From positions 682,001 through 746,000 of the forward strand of contig NZ_FOVC01000001.1 in NCBI RefSeq assembly GCF_900115045.1: 64,000 bases of DNA, in the 5' to 3' direction. The position numbers and the translations under genes were made by a program. Under the pieces are notes generated by a model. That model did no database searches. It saw only the letters and a list, made by a program, of their open reading frames with translations, and had not been told where the DNA came from. Below, piece by piece: positions 9,079 through 19,131 of this stretch. Position 1 is the first letter of the stretch. The number at the start of each line of letters is the position of its first letter. The DNA is from Izhakiella capsodis (GTDB lineage: Bacteria > Pseudomonadota > Gammaproteobacteria > Enterobacterales > Enterobacteriaceae).

Positions 9079-12000
9079 CAGACGCGCTCCTGTGATTCAT
9101 CGTCGAGCCAGTCAACGCGCTGCATTTTGCGCACCACGACAAATTCATCGCGATTTGAGCCGACCGTTCCGTAGTAATTAAAACCGTAAGATTGCTGAGC
9201 GTAGCCGCCAATCATATGGGTCGGTTTCGGAGTAATGCGCGTCACGGAGTTATGGATACCGCCACGCTGGCCAGTGATCTCCGATCCCGGAATATTTACT
9301 AAACGCTCCTGGGCGTGATACATCATGGTCATACCGGCAGGTACTCGCTGGCTGACGACCGCACGGGCCGTCAGTGCGCCGTTAACGTTAAAGGCTTCAA
9401 TCCAGTCGTTATCTTCAATGCCCAGTTCGCGTGCATCCTCTTCGCTTATCCAGACTATTGGACCGCCGCGCGACAGGGTCAGCATCAGAAGGATATCGCT
9501 GTAAGTAGAGTGAATCCCCCATTTCTGATGCGGCGTAATAAAGTTGAGTGCTTTCTCCGGGTTACCATTGGGACGCAGGTTAAGCATGCTCTGAACACTG
9601 CGTGTATCGATCGGTGGACGATAAACCACCAAACTCTCGCCGAAATCACGCATCCACGGATGATCCTGATAAAGCTGCTGGCGACCGGTCAGTGTGCGCC
9701 AGGGTATCAGCTCGTGCACGTTGGTGTAACCGGCGTTATAGGAAACGTGTTCATCTTCAAGCCCTGACCAGGTCGGACTGGAGATAATTTTGCGCGGTTG
9801 CGCCTGGATATCGCGAAAGCGGATCTTTTCATCTTCCTTATTCAACGCCAGATGGCGATGATCGCGCCCGGTAATCTCGCCAAGAGCCTGCCAGGCACGT
9901 ACGGCAACCTGACCATTGGTTTCGGGTGCCAGCGACAAAATAGTTTCCGCCGCGTCGATCGCCGTTTCAATTGCTGCCTGGCCGTTTTCTTTGACGCCGT
10001 TCAGACGCTTGAGCAGCTCGACTTCGCTTTGGGTATTCCAGTTTATACCTTTGCCACCGTTGCCGAGACTTTCCATCAGTGGACCAAGGGAGGTAAAGCG
10101 ACGGTAGGTTTCCGGATAATTGCGCTCAACGCTAACCATTTGCGGTGCAGTCTGACCGGGGATCAGCGGGCATTCTCCGTGTTTCCAGTCATTCACCTCA
10201 AAAGGTTGTGACAGCTCCGCAGGAGTATCGTGCTGTAGCGGCAGCAGCACCATGTCGGTTTCCTCGCCGAGATGGCCGGGACACAACCGGGAGAAATGCC
10301 TGGCCAGCCCTTTATAGATATCCCAATCGCTACGTGACTCCCAGGCCGGATCGACGGCTGCTGACAGCGGATGAATAAACGGATGCATATCCGAGGTATT
10401 CATGTCGTCTTTTTCATACCATGTCGCGGTAGGCAACACGATATCCGAATAGAGGCAGGTACTGGACATGCGAAAATCGAGGGTGACTACCAGGTCCAGT
10501 TTGCCTTCGGTGGCCTGGTCCTGCCACTCCACTTCCAGCGGATGCTCGCCCCCCTGCTCTCCGAGATCTTTACCCTGGATACCGTGTTCGGTACCCAGTA
10601 GGTGTTTCAGAAAATACTCATGGCCTTTCCCTGACGATCCCAGCAGATTGGAGCGCCAGATAAACAGATTACGGGGATAGTTTTGCTCACGCTCTGGCTG
10701 CTCCGATGCCAGACACACGTTACCCTGCTGCATCTGTTGGCTCAGATACTCCTTATCCGTCATGCCCGCCTGCTGTGAGGCGGTGTGGATATGCAGTGGG
10801 TTCACATTCAGCTGCGGTGCGGATGGTAACCAGCCCATGCGTTCGGCGCGCACGTTAAAATCGATGAGATGCCCTTGATAGCGCGATTTATCCGCCAGCG
10901 GCGACAGCAGCGAACTGGCGCTTACTGTTTCGTAACGCCACTGGCTACTGTGATTATAGAAAAATGAGGTGCCGTTCATATGGCGCGGTGGACGCTGCCA
11001 GTCGAGGGCGAATGCCAGTGGCTGCCAGCCAGTTTGCGGACGCAGCTTTTCCTGACCTACATAATGCGCCCACCCCCCGCCGCTCTGACCAACACAGCCA
11101 CAAAATACCAGCATGTTGATCAGGCCACGGTAGTTCATATCCATATGGAACCAGTGGTTGAGACCAGCACCGACGATAATCATTGAACGACCGTGAGTTT
11201 TTGCCGCGTTATCTGCGAACTCACGCGCAATACGAATGATGTCACCGCGCGGCACGCCGGTAATATGCTCAGCCCATGCCGGCGTGTAGGCGGTAATGTC
11301 GTTGTAGCTGGTAGCACAACCCCCCTCTTGCAGCCCCTGAGAGACGCCGTAGCTGGCAAGCGTCAGGTCGTAGACCGAGGTGACATAGACTTCGCGCCCG
11401 TCGGACAGAGTAAGACGCCGGGCTGGCACGGTGCGGACTAACACGTTATCCAGTTCAACAGCCTTAAACTGCGGGTGTGCGTCACCACCGAAATAAGGAA
11501 GGCCTACCGGGACAACCTCATCGTGTTGGCCTTTCAGGCCAAGGCGTAGCGTCACCGGTTTTTCAGCCGCTTTCGGCTCAAGGTTCCATTTGCCTTTTTC
11601 GCCCCAGCGGAAGCCAATGGAACCATTAGGAGCAACCAGCTCACCGCTATCCTCATCGATCGCCACCGTTTTCCACTGCGGCTGATTACTTTCACCCAGC
11701 TTATTACTGAGATCAGATGCGCGCAGCAGACGACCTGCAACCTGATAACCTTCCGGACGCGGCTCCAGTAAGACCAGCATTGGCAGGTCGCTGTAGTGAC
11801 GTGCATAGTTAATAAAATAGTCACAGGGTTTATCAAGATAGAACTCGCGCAAGATCACATGGCCCATTGCCATCGCCAGCGCGCTGTCGGTGCCTTGCTT
11901 AGGTGCAAGCCACTGATCGCAGAGTTTAGCGACCTCAGCATAATCTGGCGTGATAGCAACGGTTTTAGTGCCTTTATAGCGGACTTCGGTAAAAAAGTGT

Positions 12001-12794
12001 GCATCCGGCGTTCTGGTCTGCGGCACGTTAGAACCCCAGGCAATGATGTAACCTGAGTTATACCAGTCTGCTGATTCAGGCACATCCGTCTGCTCTCCCC
12101 AGGTCATTGGCGACGCCGGTGGTAGATCGCAGTACCAGTCGTAAAAGCTCAGGCAAACGCCACCCAGCAGCGACAGATAGCGGGCACCCGCCGCGTAGGA
12201 AACCATTGACATCGCCGGGATCGGTGAAAAACCAGCGATACGATCCGGGCCCCAGGTTTTAATGGTATGAATATTGGCAGCGGCAATCAGCTCATTAAGC
12301 TCATTCCAGTCAGCGCGAACAAAGCCGCCGCGACCGCGTGCCTGTTTCCATTGTGACGCTTTCTGCGGATCGCTGACCAGCGCCTGCCAGGCGTTTACCG
12401 GATCGGAATGCTGGGCTTTAGCCTCGCGCCAGAGCGAGATTAGCGTCTGGCGTACCAGTGGATGTTTAAGACGATTAGCGCTGTAAATGTACCAGGAAAA
12501 GCTGGCCCCACGCGGGCAGCCGCGCGGTTCATGGTTTGGCAGATCGGGTCGGGTACGCGGATAGTCTGTCTGCTGCGTCTCCCAGGTAACTAAGCCGTTT
12601 TTGACGTATATTTTCCAGCTGCATGAACCGGTACAGTTAACGCCGTGGGTGGAACGCACGATTTTGTCATGCTGCCAACGCTGACGATAGCCCTCTTCCC
12701 AGTCCCGATTCTGGTTCCAGGTCTGGCCATGATCGTCAGAAAAAGTTTCCCCTTTTTGTTTAAAATAACGAAATCGGTCAAGAAATTTACTCAT
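9078..12794 (-). CDS. narG: Respiratory nitrate reductase alpha subunit (molybdoenzyme)
   Basis: NarG reduces nitrate to nitrite at a Mo-bis-MGD centre in the cytoplasm. The FS0 cluster ligands are H50, C54 and C58 (STHGVNCTGSCSW) and C93 (RGCPRGASFSW), one position from E. coli numbering. D223 in FYDWYCDLPP is the expected Mo ligand. The 1238 residues compare with 1247 in E. coli. The N-terminus has no classical Tat peptide, consistent with the cytosolic, membrane-attached enzyme. It is 22 bases downstream of narK, so narK and narGHJI probably form one transcript, although E. coli has a separate narG promoter. No frameshift was seen. Confidence 0.98.
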   Translation of the reverse strand: MSKFLDRFRYFKQKGETFSDDHGQTWNQNRDWEEGYRQRWQHDKIVRSTHGVNCTGSCSWKIYVKNGLVTWETQQTDYPRTRPDLPNHEPRGCPRGASFSWYIYSANRLKHPLVRQTLISLWREAKAQHSDPVNAWQALVSDPQKASQWKQARGRGGFVRADWNELNELIAAANIHTIKTWGPDRIAGFSPIPAMSMVSYAAGARYLSLLGGVCLSFYDWYCDLPPASPMTWGEQTDVPESADWYNSGYIIAWGSNVPQTRTPDAHFFTEVRYKGTKTVAITPDYAEVAKLCDQWLAPKQGTDSALAMAMGHVILREFYLDKPCDYFINYARHYSDLPMLVLLEPRPEGYQVAGRLLRASDLSNKLGESNQPQWKTVAIDEDSGELVAPNGSIGFRWGEKGKWNLEPKAAEKPVTLRLGLKGQHDEVVPVGLPYFGGDAHPQFKAVELDNVLVRTVPARRLTLSDGREVYVTSVYDLTLASYGVSQGLQEGGCATSYNDITAYTPAWAEHITGVPRGDIIRIAREFADNAAKTHGRSMIIVGAGLNHWFHMDMNYRGLINMLVFCGCVGQSGGGWAHYVGQEKLRPQTGWQPLAFALDWQRPPRHMNGTSFFYNHSSQWRYETVSASSLLSPLADKSRYQGHLIDFNVRAERMGWLPSAPQLNVNPLHIHTASQQAGMTDKEYLSQQMQQGNVCLASEQPEREQNYPRNLFIWRSNLLGSSGKGHEYFLKHLLGTEHGIQGKDLGEQGGEHPLEVEWQDQATEGKLDLVVTLDFRMSSTCLYSDIVLPTATWYEKDDMNTSDMHPFIHPLSAAVDPAWESRSDWDIYKGLARHFSRLCPGHLGEETDMVLLPLQHDTPAELSQPFEVNDWKHGECPLIPGQTAPQMVSVERNYPETYRRFTSLGPLMESLGNGGKGINWNTQSEVELLKRLNGVKENGQAAIETAIDAAETILSLAPETNGQVAVRAWQALGEITGRDHRHLALNKEDEKIRFRDIQAQPRKIISSPTWSGLEDEHVSYNAGYTNVHELIPWRTLTGRQQLYQDHPWMRDFGESLVVYRPPIDTRSVQSMLNLRPNGNPEKALNFITPHQKWGIHSTYSDILLMLTLSRGGPIVWISEEDARELGIEDNDWIEAFNVNGALTARAVVSQRVPAGMTMMYHAQERLVNIPGSEITGQRGGIHNSVTRITPKPTHMIGGYAQQSYGFNYYGTVGSNRDEFVVVRKMQRVDWLDDESQERV

Positions 12795-12816
12795 AACTCA
12801 TTACTCCCATCAAATA

Positions 12817-14211
12817 CTACGACGCAGGCTCACACTTTTTTTTGTTGTAAACGGTGGCGGTGATGACTGCGCAAATCAGGTAAAAGGCGAGGAAAACACC
12901 CATCGCACCTGCCGGAGAACCGGTCATTTTTAGTGAAATACCGAAAGCATTCGGAATAAAAAAACCGCCGATTGCACCGATGGCCGAAATAAAGCCCAGC
13001 GCGGCGGAGGTATCCGTGGCCGCCGCGTGCTGCGCAGCTTCATCGCTGGCACCACTTGCTTTGGCGCGCGCCAGGGTGCGGATTCGAAAAATCGTGGCGA
13101 CCATCTGAAAGGTCGAGCCACTGCCCAGGCCAGCGCTGAAGAACAGCAGCATGAACACGATAAAAAAGGCGGTGAAACTACCACTGCTCCCAACGCCAGG
13201 CAGCGTAAGGAAAACCAGTCCGCTAAGTACTGCCATTACGAGATAATTAACTAAGTTAACCCGGTTGCCACCGAGCCGGTCAGAGATCATTCCGCCTAAT
13301 GAACGTGCCAGTGCGCCAAGGAAGGGGCCAAAAAAGGCGTAATGTAAAATATCGGCTTGTGGAAACTGCGTACGGGTGAGCATGGCAAATCCGGCGGAAA
13401 ATCCGATAAAGGAGCCGAAAGTGGCCAGATAAAGCAGTCCCAGTAACCACAAATCGCCGCGTGCCAGTACGGGCAACTGCTGACGTACCGAGGCTCTGGC
13501 GGTCGACAGATCATTCATGCCAAACCATGCTGCCAGGGTGGCAATGATCAGAAATGGGATCCACACCCAGGCTGCATTCTGTAGCCACAGCTGCGCACCG
13601 TCTGGCAGTGTCACCACTTTACCGTTAAAAGCACCATAAATAGACAGAGAAATTGCCAGCGGTGCCAGCAATTGCATCACACTGACGCCCATGTTGCCGA
13701 TGCCGCCATTAATGCCTAACGCCGCACCCTGACGCGATTTGGGATAAAAGAAGCTGATATTGCCCATGCTTGAGGCAAAGTTAGCGCCTGCGAAACCGCA
13801 CAGCAGTGCGATAACCATAAATACCTGGAAGCTGGTTTGTGGATTTTGCACTGCAAAGCCGAGCCATACGCAAGGGATTATCATGATAGCAGTGCTAATT
13901 GCTGTCCAACGTCGCCCTCCCATTAGCGGGACCATGAAAGAATACGGCACACGCATCAGCGCGCCGGAAACCGAAGGCAGCGCGGTAAGCAGAAACAGCT
14001 CATCGGTAGTAAAAGTAAAACCGGCTTTTGGTAAATTTACCGCGATGGCGCTGAACAGCATCCAGACGCAGAATGAAAGTAGCAGGCAGGGAACCGAAAT
14101 TGCCAGATTGCGCCGGGCAACAGCATGTCCCGTTTGCTGCCAGAATTGAGGATTTTCGGGTTCCCACTGGTTGAGCTGGCGCCCTTTCACCGCTGGTGTA
14201 TTATTCGTCAT
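12817..14211 (-). CDS. narK: Nitrate/nitrite transporter (MFS)
   Basis: NarK brings in nitrate and exports nitrite to supply NarG. The 464 residues make twelve predicted membrane spans. Family residues are present: the substrate-binding Arg in GALMRVPYSFMVPL and in GALARSLGGMISDRLGG, and the Gly-rich nitrate signatures ALGINGGIGNMGVSVMQ and SAIGAIGGFFIPNAFG. The length matches E. coli NarK (463). A perfect FNR box lies 60-73 bases upstream of the start. Only one NarK paralogue is seen here; NarU would be nearly identical in sequence, but the position upstream of narG supports narK. Confidence 0.96.
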   Translation of the reverse strand: MTNNTPAVKGRQLNQWEPENPQFWQQTGHAVARRNLAISVPCLLLSFCVWMLFSAIAVNLPKAGFTFTTDELFLLTALPSVSGALMRVPYSFMVPLMGGRRWTAISTAIMIIPCVWLGFAVQNPQTSFQVFMVIALLCGFAGANFASSMGNISFFYPKSRQGAALGINGGIGNMGVSVMQLLAPLAISLSIYGAFNGKVVTLPDGAQLWLQNAAWVWIPFLIIATLAAWFGMNDLSTARASVRQQLPVLARGDLWLLGLLYLATFGSFIGFSAGFAMLTRTQFPQADILHYAFFGPFLGALARSLGGMISDRLGGNRVNLVNYLVMAVLSGLVFLTLPGVGSSGSFTAFFIVFMLLFFSAGLGSGSTFQMVATIFRIRTLARAKASGASDEAAQHAAATDTSAALGFISAIGAIGGFFIPNAFGISLKMTGSPAGAMGVFLAFYLICAVITATVYNKKKCEPAS

Positions 14212-14270
14212 AATATTTTTTCCGGAACGAAAAGATGACGTTACGGTAAGAACGATAGCGATCGGCGGTG

Positions 14271-14284
14271 TTGATATACATCAA
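14271..14284. promoter_or_regulatory. FNR box between narK and narX
   Basis: TTGATATACATCAA matches the FNR consensus TTGAT-N4-ATCAA in all ten fixed bases. It is centred about 66 bases before the narK start codon, which fits activation of narK transcription without oxygen, as in E. coli. Its distance to narX is about 80 bases, so an effect on narX is possible too. NarL heptamers probably lie around it, but I could not assign them with confidence. Confidence 0.85.
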
Positions 14285-14365
14285 GGCGAAACGTAGCGCG
14301 TATTAATCATAATCACGGCATGTCCGAAAAAACCGGGATATACATTTAAAGGTGCTTTAAAAACA

Positions 14366-16117
14366 ATGAGTTGCATAGCAAAGGCATGGAGGGGGACTTT
14401 CCGAATATTAAGGAGTACTCATAAAGGGGTATTGACTGCGTGTCGCATAAATAAATTGTTGAGCGCCCGACTCTCTCTGATGACTCAGCTGAGCAGCCTT
14501 ATCCTGCTTATTGCCCTGACCTGCCTGGGCGGTGTGCTTCTCTCTGCGTGGCTAACGCGTAGTGTGGATGGCAATGCTCACGTGATAAACAACGCCGGAT
14601 CACTACGGATGCTTAGCTATCGCCTGCTGTCAGAGGTTCCGGTTAAAGCAGAAGATGAAGCGGTATTTACACGTATCCGGCAACTGCTCTGGCAGCCGGA
14701 AATTATCAATGCGGCGGATACCGCCGGGCTGAAACCGTCTCTGATAGCGTTACAGCAACAGTGGTTACAGACTATCGCGCCGTCGCTGCGTGCAGCGCAG
14801 CAACGCGACGGCGTGAAAGCGCAAGTGGCAGGCTTTGTCGATAACATCAATAAACTGGTTCAAGCACTCGATAATCGAACTACCCGCCGCCTGGAACAGA
14901 CCGCCCGCATGCACTTTTTACTGGTTATCGTGCTAATTACAGAGCTTCTGTTGATGCGCAGCTGGCTGCGTAAACGGGTGCTGCTCCCCTGGCGGGCGCT
15001 GATGGATCAGGCAGATAAAATTAGTCTGAGTGACTTCACACCGCGCGTTGCGGTTGATGGCAGTGACGAAATGGCCCAGCTTGCTTCCGCCCTAAACCAG
15101 ATGACCGGCGCACTTTCTCAAAGTTATGGCCTGCTGGAGCAGCGGGTGCTGGAAAAAACCGCGACTCTGGCGCAAAAGCACGATGAACTGCGTTTTTTAT
15201 TCGAAGCCAGCCAGCGCCTGCAAGGCAACGAACCTCTCAGCGAGCGTATTGCAGGCGTGCTGAAGCTACTGACCCACGTTACGCCACTGAACAATCCAAC
15301 GCTGAAGAGTGGCCCGTTACCTGCGGCCGATGCCGCTAAGCATCACCTATACTGGCCGCTACGTCCGACGCAGCCAGAACACGACTATCTTAACGCCTGT
15401 CTTAACGACTCGACACCGCTGACCGCCGATCAACATCAGCTCATTGTTACGCTATGCGAAATGATCGCCAATACGCAGACCATCGCCCGCCAACAGGATT
15501 ATCGTCAGCAGGTTGCACTCATGGAAGAGCGTGCCATCATTGCTCGTGAGCTGCACGACTCCATCGCACAATCTCTGAGCTGCCTTAAAATGCAGCTTGG
15601 CTACGTGCAAATGCAGCCGGGCCTGAAAGAGCCGAAAACCGCTGAGCTGCTGGGTCAGATGCGTCAGGAGCTTAATCGCTCATGGCAACAGTTACGTGAA
15701 CTACTGACCACCTTCCGTGTGCAGCTCTCACAGCCGGGACTCCAACCGGCACTGGCGGAAACCTGTGACGAATTCACCTCCCGTCTTGGCTACCGTCCCG
15801 AGCTGGACTGGCAGACAGCTGATGCCGCTTTCACGCCTTCACAGGCGCTGCACGTCACCAATATCGTCCGCGAAGCCTTAAACAATGTGGTGCGGCATGC
15901 TTCAGCCAGTCAGGTAAAAATTACCGTCAAATGCAGCGCTAATCAGGTCTTTCTGCGGATCAGGGATAATGGCCGGGGCTTCGTCGCCGACAGTGTTGCC
16001 GATCAGCATTACGGACTGGCTATTATGCACGGTCGTGCTCAGGCCCTGAACGGTCAGTTCGGTCTGCACACCACGCCCGGCAGCGGTACACGTATTGATG
16101 TTAGCTTCCCTTTATAA
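14366..16117 (+). CDS. narX: Nitrate/nitrite sensor histidine kinase
   Basis: NarX senses periplasmic nitrate and phosphorylates NarL. In order: membrane span (about 40-58), periplasmic sensor with the P-box (HVINNAGSLRMLSYRLL), second span, HAMP, central module, then a HisKA_3/HATPase kinase. The phosphorylated His is H397 in ARELHDSIAQSLSCLKMQ, and the ATP-lid motif is IRDNGRGF. The N-terminus is about 25 residues longer than in E. coli, so the true start may be a downstream TTG; the ATG at 14366 has a plausible AAAGGTG 12 bases upstream and was kept. narL follows 6 bases after the stop. It is divergent from narK as in E. coli. Confidence 0.93.
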   Translation: MSCIAKAWRGTFRILRSTHKGVLTACRINKLLSARLSLMTQLSSLILLIALTCLGGVLLSAWLTRSVDGNAHVINNAGSLRMLSYRLLSEVPVKAEDEAVFTRIRQLLWQPEIINAADTAGLKPSLIALQQQWLQTIAPSLRAAQQRDGVKAQVAGFVDNINKLVQALDNRTTRRLEQTARMHFLLVIVLITELLLMRSWLRKRVLLPWRALMDQADKISLSDFTPRVAVDGSDEMAQLASALNQMTGALSQSYGLLEQRVLEKTATLAQKHDELRFLFEASQRLQGNEPLSERIAGVLKLLTHVTPLNNPTLKSGPLPAADAAKHHLYWPLRPTQPEHDYLNACLNDSTPLTADQHQLIVTLCEMIANTQTIARQQDYRQQVALMEERAIIARELHDSIAQSLSCLKMQLGYVQMQPGLKEPKTAELLGQMRQELNRSWQQLRELLTTFRVQLSQPGLQPALAETCDEFTSRLGYRPELDWQTADAAFTPSQALHVTNIVREALNNVVRHASASQVKITVKCSANQVFLRIRDNGRGFVADSVADQHYGLAIMHGRAQALNGQFGLHTTPGSGTRIDVSFPL

Positions 16118-16123
16118 CCCACG

Positions 16124-16780
16124 ATGATGATAGCCATGACCATGATGCCAGCAACGCTTCTACTGATTGATGATCACCCCACTCTGCGTCGCGGTATCTG
16201 CCAGCTTGTCAGTCTCGATCCTATGCTACAAGTGATCGGCGAAGCCGGTAACGGACCTGACGGGGTGCGCCTTGCCCGTGAGCATGATCCGGATCTAATC
16301 CTGCTGGATATGAACATGCCAGAATATGATGGGCTGGTGACGCTGAATGCCTTGCGACAGCAGCCTCTCTCTGGCCGGGTAGTGATATTCACCGTTTCGG
16401 ATCTGCGACAGGACGTGATTGCCGCTCTGCAGCAGGGTGCCGACGGCTATTTACTCAAAGATATGGAGCCCGAAGCGCTGCTTGCCGCACTACATCAGGC
16501 GGCGGCTGGGGAAATGGTACTCAGTGATAACCTGGTGCCACTACTGGCTGAACAGCTACGTACACCACCGGCTCCTGCTAGCCTGGCGGCTAGCTCCCTG
16601 ACCCCACGTGAAGAAGAAATACTGCGCCAACTGGCACGCGGACTGAGTAATAAGCTGATTGCTCGCGAGCTGGATATCAGTGAAAGTACCGTTAAAGTGC
16701 ACGTTAAACATTTATTGCAAAAGCTTGGACTGCGTTCGCGCACTGAAGCAGCCGTCTGGCTGCTTCAGCGAAAACAATAA
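16124..16780 (+). CDS. narL: Nitrate/nitrite response regulator
   Basis: NarL is the DNA-binding partner of NarX; phosphorylated, it activates narK and narG and represses alternative reductases. The receiver domain has the acidic pair D16/D17, phosphoacceptor D62 in LILLDMNMP and the conserved Lys in ADGYLLKDMEPE. The C-terminal LuxR-type HTH is LTPREEEILRQLARGL...STVKVHVKHLLQKLGL. The length of 218 compares with 216 in E. coli. Several Met codons cluster at the start (MMIAMTMMPAT), so translation may begin a few codons later. NarP would look similar, but the narX partner settles the call. Confidence 0.95.
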   Translation: MMIAMTMMPATLLLIDDHPTLRRGICQLVSLDPMLQVIGEAGNGPDGVRLAREHDPDLILLDMNMPEYDGLVTLNALRQQPLSGRVVIFTVSDLRQDVIAALQQGADGYLLKDMEPEALLAALHQAAAGEMVLSDNLVPLLAEQLRTPPAPASLAASSLTPREEEILRQLARGLSNKLIARELDISESTVKVHVKHLLQKLGLRSRTEAAVWLLQRKQ

Positions 16781-16785
16781 CGTAT

Positions 16786-19131
16786 TTAATGGCAAGCTTT
16801 GTTGGCTGAACACCCCGCACAGCCTCCTGAGCCGCAGCCTCCGGTCGGGCGATGGGGGGGGCTAACGAAGTCTATGCGACTGTTACGCTGACCCAGCCAG
16901 CGCAAGGCAGTGATTAACAGGGCATTAAAGCCAATCACCAGCAACAACCACCACCCGCTGCTGACGGGGTGCTGGCTGAACGTTACCGTCTGGTAATAGA
17001 GCGTTGCCAGAGACCAGGCCAGATCGAGCCCCCAGCCCATAGCAAACAGCATCCAGCGAACTCCTGATTCACGGGTGATAGCGCCCATGACCGATGCGCA
17101 GGGAACATACAACAGCACGAAAATCAGATAGCTGTAAGCTGAATGAACGCTGCCGAACTTTTTACTCATGGTGCCAGATGCACCGCTATCCATATCACCA
17201 TCCCCTTTGCTGGCTTCTACCGGGTTAGCTAATACGCTGAGCGAGAACGTGCCTTTGATTGACTCCCATGTCTGGGAAACGGCGTTTTTAAGCTCACTGC
17301 TCAGGCTGAAAGCGGCCGGATCAAACGGCTCCTGCTGGATTGCCTGGGCGGTATAAAGCGTATTAAGCGTCCCAACGACCACTTCTTTAGCCATGGCGCC
17401 AGTTATCAGCCCCACCGTCGCTTGCCAGTTATCATGTCCGACGCCAATCGGTGACAATACCGGTGTCAGCGATTTGCTGACCACCGCCAGCGCAGAATTA
17501 TCAATATTGCTCACTACGCTGCCGTTAAAAGCAAAGCTGCTTAAGCCGCCAATCAGCATACTGGCCAGTACGATCACCTTTCCAGCGCGTAAAGTAAAAC
17601 CCTTTAACCTCAACCAGGTTTGCAGCAGCAAACTCTTAACATGCGGTACATGATAGAGCGGCAGGTCCATAATGAACGGCGTGGCTTCACCACGCATCAG
17701 GGTATATTTGAGGATCAGCCCGGTCGCGATTGCAGCCAGGATACCCAGAACGTAGAGCGAAAATACAATGCTGGCGCCGTGCTGACCAAAAAAAGTCGCC
17801 GCAAATACGGCGAATATCGCCAGTCTGGCACCGCAGGACATAAAGGGTGCCATCATCACGGTCATCAGGCGATCGCGCGGGGCATCAAGAGTTCTGGCCC
17901 CCATAATAGAGGGTACGTTGCAGCCGAAGCCAACAATCAGTGGAACAAAAGATTTTCCCGGTAGCCCAAGCATCTGCATCAGTCGGTCCATTACAAAGGC
18001 CGCGCGCGCCATGTAACCGGAGTCCTCCAGAAATGACAGGAACAGATACATCAAACCAATTTGCGGTACCAACGGCAAAACGGTGTTGATGCCCCCGCCG
18101 ACGCCCTGGGCCAAGAAAACCGTCAGCCATGCAGGAAAATTCAGCTCAGCACCCAGCCAGCGTGCACCATCGATAAACACCGCGACTGAACCTAAATCAA
18201 ACAGCGGCTGCAGCGCGCCGCCGAGATTAATCGACAGTAAAAACATCAAATACATGGTGAACAGAAAAACCGGCAACCCCAGCCAGCGATTAAGCACAAT
18301 GCGATCCAACGCCACGGTGAGCGGGTTGAGTTGGGCCCGGCTGGCGGTTGTTACCTGCTGACAAAGTTGATTAATCACCCGATAACGGGCATCAGCTATC
18401 AACATGCTGGCTTCACTACCTGTAGCCTTTCTCACCTGACTCTGTACTTCAGCAACCAACGCACTCGCCTCACCCGCCGGTGCCCGACTCACGATGTCGC
18501 CGTTCAGCAATTGCTGAGCCAGCCAGAATTTGTGACGTTCGTTCAACTGCCTGGGCATTGCGCTGGTGAGAGTAGTAAAAGCCTGTTGTAAAGCCGGCGC
18601 ATAGGGTAATTCCGGCAGCGCAGGAATCTGCCATGGGCGGTCTATCTGCGCTTTGAGTAACTCAATACCTTCACCACGGGTACTCACCAACGGAATTACC
18701 GGGCAGCCAAGCCGTTTCGCCAGTGCGGCCGTGTCAACTTCAATGTTCTGACTTTGCGCCATATCCAGCATATTCAGTGCCACAATGCAGGGAACACCGA
18801 GTGACAGCAGTTCAAACGTCAGAGCAAGGCTACGTTCCAGGCTGGACGCATCGACAACGTTAATGAACAGATCGGCTTCGCCATTCAGCAAGTACTGGCA
18901 GGCTATCTGCTCATCAAGCGATCCACTATGCGACAGCGTGGTTAATGACAAGGTGCCGGGCAAATCGACCAGAGTAACGTCTGAATTAGGTGTAGTGAAA
19001 TGGCCCTGTTTGCGTTCAACGGTGACGCCAGCCCAGTTGCCGACTCTTTGACGTGCACCTGTTAGCTGGTTAAATAGTGTCGTTTTCCCGGCATTTGGAT
19101 TCCCGATAAGCCCAATCGTGATGTTGTTCAT
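16786..19131 (-). CDS. feoB: Ferrous iron permease with G-protein domain
   Basis: FeoB is the inner-membrane Fe(II) importer. Its N-terminal GTPase domain has G1 GNPNAGKT, G3 DLPG and G4 NMLD; a helical spacer follows, then the membrane core with Gate motifs such as GFGCNVPSIMGARTL. The 781 residues compare with 773 in E. coli. The extreme C-terminus is Cys-rich (GGCGSGGCAGCSANKACH), a cytosolic tail seen in many FeoB proteins and perhaps a metal or redox site. It overlaps feoA by 4 bases. No feoC follows; the next gene is narL, convergent and only 5 bases from the feoB stop. Confidence 0.97.
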   Translation of the reverse strand: MNNITIGLIGNPNAGKTTLFNQLTGARQRVGNWAGVTVERKQGHFTTPNSDVTLVDLPGTLSLTTLSHSGSLDEQIACQYLLNGEADLFINVVDASSLERSLALTFELLSLGVPCIVALNMLDMAQSQNIEVDTAALAKRLGCPVIPLVSTRGEGIELLKAQIDRPWQIPALPELPYAPALQQAFTTLTSAMPRQLNERHKFWLAQQLLNGDIVSRAPAGEASALVAEVQSQVRKATGSEASMLIADARYRVINQLCQQVTTASRAQLNPLTVALDRIVLNRWLGLPVFLFTMYLMFLLSINLGGALQPLFDLGSVAVFIDGARWLGAELNFPAWLTVFLAQGVGGGINTVLPLVPQIGLMYLFLSFLEDSGYMARAAFVMDRLMQMLGLPGKSFVPLIVGFGCNVPSIMGARTLDAPRDRLMTVMMAPFMSCGARLAIFAVFAATFFGQHGASIVFSLYVLGILAAIATGLILKYTLMRGEATPFIMDLPLYHVPHVKSLLLQTWLRLKGFTLRAGKVIVLASMLIGGLSSFAFNGSVVSNIDNSALAVVSKSLTPVLSPIGVGHDNWQATVGLITGAMAKEVVVGTLNTLYTAQAIQQEPFDPAAFSLSSELKNAVSQTWESIKGTFSLSVLANPVEASKGDGDMDSGASGTMSKKFGSVHSAYSYLIFVLLYVPCASVMGAITRESGVRWMLFAMGWGLDLAWSLATLYYQTVTFSQHPVSSGWWLLLVIGFNALLITALRWLGQRNSRIDFVSPPHRPTGGCGSGGCAGCSANKACH

